DNA of 24,162 bases from Candidatus Buchananbacteria bacterium (lineage in GTDB: Bacteria > Patescibacteriota > Patescibacteriia > 2-01-FULL-39-33), in the NCBI GenBank assembly GCA_903859075.1, contig CAIOLF010000002.1, forward strand, positions 1 to 24,162, written 5' to 3'. The translations under genes were made by a program, and so were the position numbers. Below the pieces are notes generated by a model, which was not told the DNA's origin, did no database searches, and worked only from the letters and a program-made list of their open reading frames with translations. Position 1 is the first letter of the stretch. Each line of letters starts with the position of its first letter. Positions 1-7,452 of this stretch are shown here, in pieces.

Positions 1-32
1 ATCCTAATATAAAATATTTTTTGTTTTATTTT

Positions 33-52
33 TTATCCACCCTTTATCCACT
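33..52 (+). promoter_or_regulatory. Two DnaA-box-like 9-mers
   Basis: TTATCCACC (33-41) and TTATCCACT (44-52) each differ from the consensus DnaA box TTATCCACA only at the last base. They sit 11 bp apart, on the same face of the helix, in AT-rich DNA upstream of the mraZ promoter. Binding is inferred only. Two boxes alone do not make an origin. Confidence 0.35.
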
Positions 53-82
53 AAGTTTTATTTTAGTCGTAGAAAAGTCCGC

Positions 83-100
83 AAAAGCCGGCTTTTTTAT
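83..100. terminator. Weak palindrome with T-run, possible terminator of the gene left of the window
   Basis: The 14-base palindrome AAAAGCCGGCTTTT (83-96) runs into more T. The GC core is only CCGG and would have to form the loop, so the hairpin is weak. It may end transcription coming from the left, but no gene end is visible in the window to confirm this. Confidence 0.25.
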
Positions 101-126
101 TTTAATAAAAAATGATTGACGCAGTG

Positions 127-155
127 TTGAACAGTGAATAAATGTGGTGTATAAT
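127..155 (+). promoter_or_regulatory. Promoter of the mraZ dcw operon
   Basis: A TTGAAC -35 (127-132) and a perfect TATAAT -10 (150-155) are separated by 17 bp. Transcription should begin near base 162, giving a leader of about 110 nt before mraZ. GTG triplets at 124, 134 and 144 recur every 10 bp across this promoter, which fits autoregulation by MraZ. A second TATAAT (250-255) lies just before the gene but has no matching -35. Confidence 0.7.
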
Positions 156-164
156 GTAGATACT

Positions 165-204
165 AAGGTGAAAGGTGGGGAAAAGTGGTGAACAAAAAGT
201 GACA
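165..204 (+). promoter_or_regulatory. Candidate MraZ operator repeats
   Basis: GTGGGG (175) and GTGGTG (185) are exactly 10 bp apart, and AAAGTG recurs at 183 and 197. MraZ of E. coli binds tandem TGGGN repeats with 5-nt spacers, and MraZ of Mollicutes binds AAAGTG-type repeats, so this leader has the expected kind of site just below the promoter. Which repeats are really contacted cannot be told from sequence alone. Confidence 0.45.
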
Positions 205-272
205 ACAACAATAAAATATAGGAAAAGGCCAATGCTTGTCGTCTCTTCCTATAATAATTTAAGTCAAAAACT

Positions 273-707
273 ATGTTTGTCGGGCAATATTCCCACAACA
301 TTGATGCCAAAGGGCGTTTGGCCGTACCGGCCAAGTTCCGCGGCGAGCTTAAAAAAGCGGTTGTCACCAGAGGATTGGATAACTGTCTTTTCTTGTATCC
401 CCAAAAAGAGTGGGAGGTTTTGGCGCAAAAGATAGCGGCTTCGCCTATCGGCCGGGCTAGTGCCAGAAGCTTTTCCCGTTTTATGCTAGCTGGCGCCATG
501 GAAGTCGAGTTTGATAGCCAAGGGAGAATCATTTTACCGGAATATTTAAGAGACTTTGCCGGCATTAAAAAGTCCACGGTCATAATCGGCGTTTACAATC
601 GTTTGGAAATTTGGGATGAGTCCAAGTGGCGAGCTTACCAGTCGGAAGCGGAAAAGAATTCCAATGATATTGCTGAAGCCCTCAATGATTTGCAGATCTC
701 CATTTAG
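273..707 (+). CDS. mraZ: Transcriptional regulator MraZ
   Basis: This 144-residue protein is the first gene of the dcw cluster and a DNA-binding regulator of that operon in other bacteria. It has the usual length and the two-fold SpoVT/AbrB-like repeat: the first half starts MFVGQYSHNIDAKGR with the DxKGR motif at residues 11-15, and the second carries DSQGR at 81-85 followed by IILP. Known MraZ proteins form ring-shaped oligomers that bind repeated GTG-rich boxes upstream of themselves, and such repeats are present at 124-204. The ATG at 273 gives the canonical N-terminus. No Shine-Dalgarno sequence precedes it. rsmH follows after 23 bp, the universal order. Identity is very secure. Confidence 0.97.
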   Translation: MFVGQYSHNIDAKGRLAVPAKFRGELKKAVVTRGLDNCLFLYPQKEWEVLAQKIAASPIGRASARSFSRFMLAGAMEVEFDSQGRIILPEYLRDFAGIKKSTVIIGVYNRLEIWDESKWRAYQSEAEKNSNDIAEALNDLQISI

Positions 708-730
708 CGTCTGGTCGCCCTCATACTATT

Positions 731-1630
731 ATGACTATACATGAGCCAGTATTATTGAGAGAAGTTTTATTATATCTTGACCCCCGGCCGGGGCAGAATT
801 TTATTGATTGCACTTTCGGCGGCGGCGGCCATGCGCTGGCGCTCTTAGCGAAGGTCCGGCCGGGTGGCCAGGTTATCGGTATTGATCTGGATGAACGGGC
901 GATTGAAAATTTCGGACGAAAGGCGCCGGGGCTGATCCTGGTCAATGACAATTACAAAAATATCAGAAAGATTATTTTAGATAAAAAAGATGAATTGGGA
1001 AGAAATGATAAAATTAGCGGGGTTCTACTTGACCTTGGGCTATCATCAGATCAGCTCGGCTCAGGGGATCGCGGATTTAGTTTCCAAGCTAAAGAGTTTT
1101 TGGATTTAAGGTTCTCTAAGGTCTCGCAGCCAGTTTCGGCCTCGGATATGTTACGTACTGCCTCGGAGCAGGAACTGGTCGATATTTTTAAAAACTACGG
1201 CGAAGAGCGGCTAGCTCGCCCGATTGCTAAGAAAATAATCGCACATCGGGTAGTCGATAACCATGCTTTCGACTCAAGCACGCTAGCAAGTCTCGTAGCT
1301 GATATCTATAAAAAGTTTTATAAACGTCCTTCAAAAAAACATCCGGCGACAAAAGTTTTTCAAGCTCTCAGGATTGCTGTCAATGATGAATATGGCAATA
1401 TTCGGAGCGGGCTGAGCAATTCAGCGGAACTTTTGTCGTCAGGTGGAAGGTTGGCGGTCATTTCTTTCCACAGCGGCGAGGATCGGATAGTCAAAAATTT
1501 TTTCCGCGATCAGGCCAAACTGGGACGGCTGAAAATCATTACTAAAAAACCAATTGCAGCGACTGAGGAAGAAAGCACCAAAAATTCCAGAAGCAGAAGC
1601 GCTAAATTGAGAGTAGCGGAGAAAGTATAA
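731..1630 (+). CDS. rsmH: 16S rRNA (cytosine1402-N4)-methyltransferase RsmH (MraW)
   Basis: RsmH transfers a methyl group from SAM to N4 of C1402 in the 16S rRNA decoding centre. The 299-residue length is normal. Visible signatures are HEPVLLREVL at residues 4-13, the SAM-binding loop DCTFGGGGH at 26-34, the DLGLSSDQL motif near residue 98, the HPATKVFQALRIAVN helix typical of the inserted RNA-recognition domain, and a C-terminal SFHSGEDRIVK. The last motif is normally SFHSLEDR, so a conserved Leu is Gly here. The gene follows mraZ by 23 bp in the classic dcw order and shares its promoter. There is no Shine-Dalgarno site before the ATG. Confidence 0.97.
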   Translation: MTIHEPVLLREVLLYLDPRPGQNFIDCTFGGGGHALALLAKVRPGGQVIGIDLDERAIENFGRKAPGLILVNDNYKNIRKIILDKKDELGRNDKISGVLLDLGLSSDQLGSGDRGFSFQAKEFLDLRFSKVSQPVSASDMLRTASEQELVDIFKNYGEERLARPIAKKIIAHRVVDNHAFDSSTLASLVADIYKKFYKRPSKKHPATKVFQALRIAVNDEYGNIRSGLSNSAELLSSGGRLAVISFHSGEDRIVKNFFRDQAKLGRLKIITKKPIAATEEESTKNSRSRSAKLRVAEKV

Positions 1631-1667
1631 TTTTTAATTTAAAGTTTAAAATTTGTATTTAAACTAC

Positions 1668-2039
1668 ATGTGTAAATTCTGGAAGCGCGAAAAATGCAAT
1701 CATCATTTTCCCGAGTTAAACAAACGCAAGGATTTTTTGAGTTTCTTGGGAGTCTGCTTGAATCCTTGGGTAGCTGGGCCGATTCTGCTGGCCATTGTTT
1801 TTGTTTTCGGCTTCTGCTATCTGGTCCAGACCAACATCACCGCCACCAAGGGTTATAAAATAAAAGACTTGGAGTCCCAGCTGGCCCTGTTGCAGAAGGA
1901 GAATAAAAAATTGAAATTGGATTACATCGGAATACAATCAATAGCTAACATAACGGAAAAATCTGCCACGCTGAATTTGGTGCCGGCTGGCAAAGTGGAA
2001 ATAATCACCGATCTGGGATCGTCCATGGCTTTAAGATAA
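1668..2039 (+). CDS. ftsL: FtsL/DivIC-like septum protein
   Basis: The 123-residue protein has a basic cytoplasmic tail (1-33), one membrane span (about 34-54) and an extracytoplasmic coiled coil (about 62-88, KIKDLESQLALLQKENKKLK). This topology and the position between rsmH and a class B penicillin-binding protein are those of FtsL, which with FtsB and FtsQ activates septal synthesis. FtsL is too divergent to identify by sequence, so the call rests on topology and context. An in-frame TTG at 1653 would add five residues, but the ATG at 1668 gives the more natural start. The downstream gene begins 4 bp after the stop, which suggests coupled translation. Confidence 0.75.
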   Translation: MCKFWKREKCNHHFPELNKRKDFLSFLGVCLNPWVAGPILLAIVFVFGFCYLVQTNITATKGYKIKDLESQLALLQKENKKLKLDYIGIQSIANITEKSATLNLVPAGKVEIITDLGSSMALR

Positions 2040-2043
2040 TACT

Positions 2044-3954
2044 ATGAATTGGCGCTCGCTTCCCAAAAAAAGTCAGGAAACCTCAGGGCAGAAAAGAATC
2101 AAAGTATTGGTGATTCTTTTTTTAGTTTTTGCCGTCCTGATCGTTTTGCGTCTTTTTAATCTGCAAATACTGCGTGGCGGTTTTTATGCCGCCCTAGCCT
2201 CGGGTCAGCACGAGCTGTATCAGAAATTATTTCCCGAACGCGGTTCCATTTTTGTCAAAGAAAAGAGCGGCGATAAAGAAGTCCTTTACCCTTTAGTGAC
2301 TAATCGCGTGCAGAAGATGCTTTACGCGGTGCCGCGCGATATTGAAGACGCCTCCGCCACGGCCCAGACGCTGTTTGATATCCTGGGCTATTCTCAGGAT
2401 TTTGATCTGCCCCGGGTTGAGGCCGAGCTGTTCGCGGATATTTCTTCCTCTACTGATCCGAAACTGGCGGCGGAAATAAAAAAGAAGCGCCTGGACTTTT
2501 GGTGGGCAGAGCAGAAAAGATTGGAGCTGGAGAATAATTACAATAAATTAAATAAGCCCGACGATCCTTATGAGCCGATCCGCCCCCGCATTACTGATGA
2601 GCAGTATGAGGCGCTGAAAAAGTTGAATATCAAGGGTCTGGGTTATCAAGAGAGGGACTGGCGGTATTATCCGGAAAAAAATATTGGCGGGCAGATTTTC
2701 GGCTATGTCAGCGCCGATGAAGCTGACGGCGGCGGCAAATACGGGCTGGAGGGATATTTTGACGATGTGTTGCGCGGCAAGATGGGAGAAATCTATTCGG
2801 AGCGGGATGCTTTCGGCAATTTGATTGCCATCGGCAATAATTCTCTCAAGCCCAAGGAAGACGGCGCTGATCTGGTGTTGACTATCGATCGCGCCATTCA
2901 GTATAAGACTTGCCAGGAAATCAAGGATATGGTGGAGAAATCAATCGCCAAGCAGGGCACGGCGATCGTAATGAATCCCAAGACCGGAGCGATTTTGGCG
3001 CTGTGCTCCTGGCCGGACTATAATCCCGAGGAGTATTATAAAGCAAAAGATATTAATGTTTTTAATAATCCGGCAATTTTCGCCGCTTATGAGCCGGGCT
3101 CGGTCTTTAAGACAATTACCATGGCCGCCGCCCTCGATAGCGGTAAAGTAGAACCGGAAACTACCTATGTTGATGTTGGCGCGGTATCTTTCGGCAAGGA
3201 TATTATTAAAAATTTTGCCGACCTGACTTATGGAAAAATGACTATGACCCAGGTTTTGGAATTTTCCATCAATACCGGCGCGATTTTCGCCATGCGCCAG
3301 ATAACCCCGCCGATTTTTTCCGAGTACGTTAAAAAATTCCACTTTGGCAAGCCTTTTGGCATTGAACTGGGAAAAGAGATGGCCGGCAGCATAAATAATA
3401 TCGACAAAAAAGCGGAGATTTACGCCGCTACCGCTACTTTCGGCCAAGGTATCACCGTGACGCCTTTGCAGATGATTGCCGCGGTCGCCGCCATTGCCAA
3501 TGGAGGCAAAATGATGAAGCCTTATGTTGTGTCACAAATTATTCATAAGGATGGCGTGGAGAATTTCTTACCGCAAGAAATCGGCCAGCCAATATCATCA
3601 GTGGCAGCCGCCAAATTAGCCGGCATGATGGTCAGCGTCACCGAAAACGGCCACGCTAAAAAAGCGCAAATACCCGGATATCACGTGGCCGGCAAGACCG
3701 GTACGGCCCAAGTGCCAAAACAGGGTGGCGGCTACAAGAGCGAAGATTCCATTATTGGCTCTTTTGTCGGGTTTGTCCCGTTTACTGATCCGGCTTTTGT
3801 CATGCTGGTGCGGGTGGACGAGCCAGTCCATGGCAAGGTCGGCGAGACCGTGGCCGCGCCGGTTTTTAAGAATGTCGGGCAATTTATCTTGCAGTACTAT
3901 AATATTCCTTACGATCGGCCCGATGATCCGGCATTAAAGAAACAAAGTAATTAA
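2044..3954 (+). CDS. ftsI: Class B penicillin-binding protein, septal transpeptidase (FtsI/PBP2 type)
   Basis: This protein of 636 residues cross-links peptidoglycan stem peptides at the septum. It has a short cytoplasmic tail, one signal-anchor span (about 19-41), a dimerisation domain (about 50-270) and a C-terminal transpeptidase domain. The three catalytic motifs are intact: SVFK with nucleophile S353 and K356, SIN at 408-410, and KTGT at 551-554. There are no PASTA repeats at the C-terminus, unlike SpoVD-type proteins of Firmicutes. Gene order (mraZ, rsmH, ftsL, then this) points to the division enzyme and not the elongation PBP. The pedestal region around residues 135-185 is Lys/Glu-rich and looks extended. 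No clear Shine-Dalgarno site is seen. Confidence 0.93.
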   Translation: MNWRSLPKKSQETSGQKRIKVLVILFLVFAVLIVLRLFNLQILRGGFYAALASGQHELYQKLFPERGSIFVKEKSGDKEVLYPLVTNRVQKMLYAVPRDIEDASATAQTLFDILGYSQDFDLPRVEAELFADISSSTDPKLAAEIKKKRLDFWWAEQKRLELENNYNKLNKPDDPYEPIRPRITDEQYEALKKLNIKGLGYQERDWRYYPEKNIGGQIFGYVSADEADGGGKYGLEGYFDDVLRGKMGEIYSERDAFGNLIAIGNNSLKPKEDGADLVLTIDRAIQYKTCQEIKDMVEKSIAKQGTAIVMNPKTGAILALCSWPDYNPEEYYKAKDINVFNNPAIFAAYEPGSVFKTITMAAALDSGKVEPETTYVDVGAVSFGKDIIKNFADLTYGKMTMTQVLEFSINTGAIFAMRQITPPIFSEYVKKFHFGKPFGIELGKEMAGSINNIDKKAEIYAATATFGQGITVTPLQMIAAVAAIANGGKMMKPYVVSQIIHKDGVENFLPQEIGQPISSVAAAKLAGMMVSVTENGHAKKAQIPGYHVAGKTGTAQVPKQGGGYKSEDSIIGSFVGFVPFTDPAFVMLVRVDEPVHGKVGETVAAPVFKNVGQFILQYYNIPYDRPDDPALKKQSN

Positions 3955-4042
3955 GAAATTTAGAAATTAAGGGAAAAGACACAATTATTATAATCTTTAC
4001 AATTTTTATTAAATTTTAGTTAACCCTTAATTTCTTAATTTC
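3955..4042. repeat. AT-rich inverted repeat between ftsI and murF
   Basis: A 19-base arm directly after the ftsI stop (3955-3973) pairs with 4024-4042 with one mismatch in 19, around a loop of about 50 nt. The arms are built from GAAATTA/TAATTTC units, and more TAATTTCTTAA copies follow up to murF. Related inverted repeats occur at 10888-10922 and 14218-14296. It could slow or end transcription, stabilise RNA ends, or be a small repeat element. Confidence 0.55.
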
Positions 4043-4065
4043 ATAATTTCTTAATAATTCCTTTC

Positions 4066-5355
4066 ATGAAATCATTCTTTAAAAAACTATTGCAATTTCA
4101 TCTAGCGTTGGCGGCGAAGGCGGTACTGAAGAAATACCAGCCGGATATTGTCGGCGTCACCGGCAGCGTCGGCAAGACCTCAGCCAAGGATGCTATTTAT
4201 ACGGTGTTGTCGCCTAAATTTCCGGCGCGCCGCAATGTCAAGAATTATAATAACGAAATCGGCTTGCCGCTCACTATTATCGGCGCCGAAACCGGCGGCA
4301 ATTCGGCTTTGGGTTGGCTGGGCGTTTTCGCCAAAGTGCTCGGATTGTTACTGAAGCGCGACAGAAATTATCCCCGGATTTTGGTTTTGGAAATGGGCGT
4401 TGACCGAATAGGTGACATGAAGTATTTGACCGCGCTGGCGCCTTGCAAAGTCGGCGTTGTCACTTCAGTGGCGCCGGTGCATTTGGAATATTTCAAGACA
4501 TTGGAAAAAATTACCCGGGAAAAATCAGTCATTGTGACGCACCTGAAAAAAGACGGCTGGGCGGTGCTAAACGGGGATAATGAATACGTTGCCGGCATGG
4601 CCGAACATGTCCGCGCCAAAGTATTGACCTACGGCTTCGGTGCCCAGTGCGCGGTCCGAGCGAAAGAGATAAATATCTCGGAAAATTCCGAACGGGAAGT
4701 GGTCGGTTTGAGTTTTAAGCTGGCTTATGACGGCAACACCGTGCCGGTATTGCTGCCCAACATTTTGGGCGAGCATCTTATTTACGCGGCGCTCTCGGCC
4801 GCGGCGGTGGCGATTGCTTATGGCCTGAATCTTTTGGAAATTGCCGAGGCCTTGCGCGGTTTCGCGGCGCCTCGCGGCCGGATGAATCTGATCGCCGGCG
4901 TCAAGGGGACGTATATTATTGATGATAGCTATAATGCCGGACCGGATTCGATGGCGGCGGCAGTCAACACTTTGGGAAAAATAAAAACTCGAGCCGACAA
5001 ATACGCCGTGCTCGGCGATATGCTGGAGCTGGGAGATTACACGGAAGAAGGCCATCGCCTGATTGGCCGGGCAATTTGGGAAAGCGGCATTAGCTATCTG
5101 ATTACAGTCGGGGAACGCGCCAAACTGATTGCCGCTGAGGCGCAAAAATGCGGCTTGGAAGGAGATAATGCGTATTCTTTTGATAATTCGACGGAAGCGG
5201 GAAGATTTCTTCAGGCTAGGATAAAGCCAGGCGATTTTATTTTAGTAAAGGGTTCGCAGGGCATGCGTATGGAGAAAGTGACCAAGGAAATTATGGCGGA
5301 GCCGTTGCGGGCTGGGGCACTGCTGGTGCGGCAGGACAAGTCTTGGAACGATTAA
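4066..5355 (+). CDS. murF: MurF-type UDP-MurNAc-tripeptide:D-Ala-D-Ala ligase, lacking domain 1
   Basis: MurF uses ATP to join D-Ala-D-Ala to the UDP-MurNAc-tripeptide in the cytoplasm. Of 429 residues, the P-loop GVTGSVGKTS lies at 30-39, the KNYNNEIGLPLT segment follows, DDSYNAGPDS is at 286-295, LGDMLELG at 316-323 and KGSQGMRME at 395-403. The DDxYNAxPDS and LGDMLELG motifs separate MurF from MurC, MurD and MurE. In E. coli MurF the P-loop comes after about 100 residues of a UDP-substrate-binding domain. That domain is replaced here by a short helical leader, so substrate binding must differ. The start is fixed by the ATG at 4066, with no in-frame room upstream. It ends the visible dcw genes. 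Confidence 0.9.
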   Translation: MKSFFKKLLQFHLALAAKAVLKKYQPDIVGVTGSVGKTSAKDAIYTVLSPKFPARRNVKNYNNEIGLPLTIIGAETGGNSALGWLGVFAKVLGLLLKRDRNYPRILVLEMGVDRIGDMKYLTALAPCKVGVVTSVAPVHLEYFKTLEKITREKSVIVTHLKKDGWAVLNGDNEYVAGMAEHVRAKVLTYGFGAQCAVRAKEINISENSEREVVGLSFKLAYDGNTVPVLLPNILGEHLIYAALSAAAVAIAYGLNLLEIAEALRGFAAPRGRMNLIAGVKGTYIIDDSYNAGPDSMAAAVNTLGKIKTRADKYAVLGDMLELGDYTEEGHRLIGRAIWESGISYLITVGERAKLIAAEAQKCGLEGDNAYSFDNSTEAGRFLQARIKPGDFILVKGSQGMRMEKVTKEIMAEPLRAGALLVRQDKSWND

Positions 5356-5439
5356 TTTAGCTAGGACAAATTAAGATACCTAGTCGGGAATCATTTTGGC
5401 AAGTAATGTCTAGTAACTAGGAAAAGAAAGGGAAGCACA

Positions 5440-5928
5440 ATGGTTGCGACCGAGCCTGTTCTACGGTCGGGACCACCAGCGGGAGAAGAAATAGTAGACA
5501 GATATGAGGCAGCGGCGCAGGAGCCGGTGTTGCGCGTGATCACTTATGACCTTCACTCTCTTGGCAGCGAGGGAAGCTCTCGCCAGCGGGCGGACATTTC
5601 CATCGAAATCGGACTGCCGCCGTTACGCCACCAGCTTTACAGCGGAGAAGGCAGAGATGCCATTGAGGCTTTTGATCGCGCTCTAGTCAATGCTTTGCGC
5701 CGGATCTGGAGGCTGTCAGACTTGGAGTCTCAGCTTGCCGGGTACAGTCATTCCGTCTGCATGACACCGGGAGTGGATAACCTCTCTTGCATCGTCAAAC
5801 TCATATCCCGAAGTGGCCAGACCGAAACTGGTAGCGGCGAGCAATTGAACGCCATCATCATCAGCGCTCTGTGGGCCCTTTACAGCCACTATTTGGGCAA
5901 CAGGAGGCTGAAGCTGATTGTCGAGTAG
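5440..5928 (+). CDS. Free-standing LeuA allosteric (dimerisation)-domain-like protein
   Basis: The 162-residue protein resembles the C-terminal regulatory domain of 2-isopropylmalate synthase (LeuA), which binds leucine and inhibits that enzyme. Two tandem modules can be read. The first (about 31-92) has a YSGEGRDAIEAFDRAL segment, matching the family pattern of a Gly-rich turn then a helix. The second (about 97-153) has LAGYSHSVCMTPGVDN, then a strand, then GSGEQLNAIIISALWAL, like the G-x-D and GxG...N.I..AS..AL pattern of LeuA. There is no catalytic TIM barrel here or next door. A purine-rich GGGAAG lies 4-9 nt before the ATG, and a strong terminator follows. It may be a small-molecule sensor, but its ligand and partner are unknown. 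Third positions look more GC-rich than in murF. Confidence 0.65.
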   Translation: MVATEPVLRSGPPAGEEIVDRYEAAAQEPVLRVITYDLHSLGSEGSSRQRADISIEIGLPPLRHQLYSGEGRDAIEAFDRALVNALRRIWRLSDLESQLAGYSHSVCMTPGVDNLSCIVKLISRSGQTETGSGEQLNAIIISALWALYSHYLGNRRLKLIVE

Positions 5929-5957
5929 CTCGTCCTTGTCAGTGATATCCCGAACCT

Positions 5958-5996
5958 AAGTCCGATCATGCCTCACGGCCTGGCCGGACTTTTTTT
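5958..5996 (+). terminator. Rho-independent terminator after the LeuA-domain gene
   Basis: AAGTCCG (5958-5964) pairs perfectly with CGGACTT (5985-5991), with a small GCC/GGC stem inside the loop, and the right arm runs into seven T. It closes the preceding gene and separates it from the cysS promoter. Confidence 0.85.
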
Positions 5997-6031
5997 GTTA
6001 AAAAATAGTTGGCAATCATTTTTTGTAACAT

Positions 6032-6060
6032 TTGCAAAAATCGGCCGCAAGCGGTAGAAT
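6032..6060 (+). promoter_or_regulatory. Promoter of the cysS-dusB-methyltransferase unit
   Basis: TTGCAA (-35, 6032-6037) and TAGAAT (-10, 6055-6060) lie 17 bp apart. Transcription would start near 6067, only about 18 nt before the cysS ATG, leaving almost no leader and no Shine-Dalgarno site. Confidence 0.65.
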
Positions 6061-6084
6061 TACATTAATAAACAACCAAAAATT

Positions 6085-7452
6085 ATGCTAAAAATCTATA
6101 ACACTTTGAGTAGAAAACTGGAGGAATTCAGGCCGATCAAAAAAGGCAAGGTGGGTATGTATACTTGCGGGCCGACGGTTTATGATTATGATCATCTCGG
6201 CCATGCTTGGTGTTATTTTAATAGCGATGTTTTGCGGCGCGTCCTGGAATATCAGGGAAATGAAGTCAAGCAGGTATTGAATATCACCGATGTCGGACAT
6301 CTGACTTCTGATGGCGACACTGGCGAAGATAAATTAGAAAAAGCCGCCAAGGCCGGCGGCAAGACTGCTCGGGAGATCGCTGATTATTTCACGGAGATTT
6401 ATTTTATCAATAGGAAAAAAATGAATTTTTTGGAGCCGGCCGTAATTTGCAGAGCCACTGACTATATTCCGGAAATGATTGAATTGGTACAGACATTAAT
6501 TGATAAGAGTTATGGCTATGAAATATCCGACGGTATTTATTTTGATACCAGCAAATTCCCTCACTATGGCTTATTGTCCGGCAACACTCTTGATAAATTA
6601 AAAGAAGGAGCACGGGTAGAAATCAATCCGGAAAAAAAGAATCACACTGATTTCGCTTTGTGGAAATTTTCACCGGCCGGAGATTCTAGGCAGATGGAAT
6701 GGGAAGCATTCGGCCGCCAGGGATTTCCCGGCTGGCATATAGAATGCAGCGCCATGTCCATGAAGCATTTGGGAAAGACGTTTGATATCCATACCGGCGG
6801 CGAGGATAATATTTTCCCGCACCATGAATGCGAAATCGCTCAGAGCGAGTCTGCCAGCGGAGTCAAGTTTGTCAATTATTGGTTTCATACCAGATTTTTG
6901 ATGGTTGAGGGTGAAAAAATGAGTAAGTCTAAGAAAAATTTTTATCGTTTGCAGGATTTGGAGGAAAAAGGATTTTTGGCCATGGATTTGAGATATTTAT
7001 TTTTGATGGCGCATTATCGCAGCCAGCTGAATTTTACCTGGGCGGGAATTGAGGGTGCAAAAATAGCCAGAGCAAAGCTGATGAATTTTGTTGCCGGCAT
7101 TAAAGAGACGGGAAAGGTAAATAAAGGTTTCAAAAACAAATTTTTAGAATTACTAAACGATGACCTGGCGATGCCGCAAGTGATGGCTTTAGTTTGGGAG
7201 GTAATAAAGAGCGATCTCAGCGATAAAGATAAGAAAGCAACGCTTTTGGATTTTGATCGCGTTTTAGGATTGGATTTGGCCAAGGCGGAAGAGGAAGAGA
7301 TTCCGGAAGAAATAAAAGCAATCGCAGAAAAAAGATGGCTGGCTAAATCAGCTAAAGATTTCGCGCAAGCGGATGAACTGCGCCAAGAGATAGAAGATGC
7401 CGGCTATATTATGGAAGATGGAAAAGAAGGCTATAAATTGAGAAAGATTTAA
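6085..7452 (+). CDS. cysS: Cysteinyl-tRNA synthetase
   Basis: This class I synthetase charges tRNA-Cys. It has 455 residues, which is normal. The catalytic zinc ligands are recognisable as C28 (in MYTCGPTVYD), C221 (in GWHIECSAM), H246 and E250. The ATP-binding HIGH signature reads HLGH (37-40) and KMSKS is at 278-282. The C-terminal helical anticodon-binding region ends with ADELRQEIEDAGYIMED, typical of CysS. No Shine-Dalgarno site lies before the ATG. Its stop overlaps the dusB start by one base (TAATG at 7450-7454), implying coupled translation. Confidence 0.96.
   Translation: MLKIYNTLSRKLEEFRPIKKGKVGMYTCGPTVYDYDHLGHAWCYFNSDVLRRVLEYQGNEVKQVLNITDVGHLTSDGDTGEDKLEKAAKAGGKTAREIADYFTEIYFINRKKMNFLEPAVICRATDYIPEMIELVQTLIDKSYGYEISDGIYFDTSKFPHYGLLSGNTLDKLKEGARVEINPEKKNHTDFALWKFSPAGDSRQMEWEAFGRQGFPGWHIECSAMSMKHLGKTFDIHTGGEDNIFPHHECEIAQSESASGVKFVNYWFHTRFLMVEGEKMSKSKKNFYRLQDLEEKGFLAMDLRYLFLMAHYRSQLNFTWAGIEGAKIARAKLMNFVAGIKETGKVNKGFKNKFLELLNDDLAMPQVMALVWEVIKSDLSDKDKKATLLDFDRVLGLDLAKAEEEEIPEEIKAIAEKRWLAKSAKDFAQADELRQEIEDAGYIMEDGKEGYKLRKI

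Noticed and set aside
33..52. Replication origin at the left end
   Set aside because: Two imperfect boxes and AT-rich DNA without dnaA or dnaN nearby are too little evidence.
44..583. Open frame of 179 codons on the minus strand over mraZ and its promoter
   Set aside because: It overlaps the mraZ gene and its promoter, and its protein has no family features. It is the shadow of mraZ.
1653..1667. TTG as the start of the ftsL-like gene
   Set aside because: The ATG at 1668 is in frame, has the same topology and needs no rare start codon.
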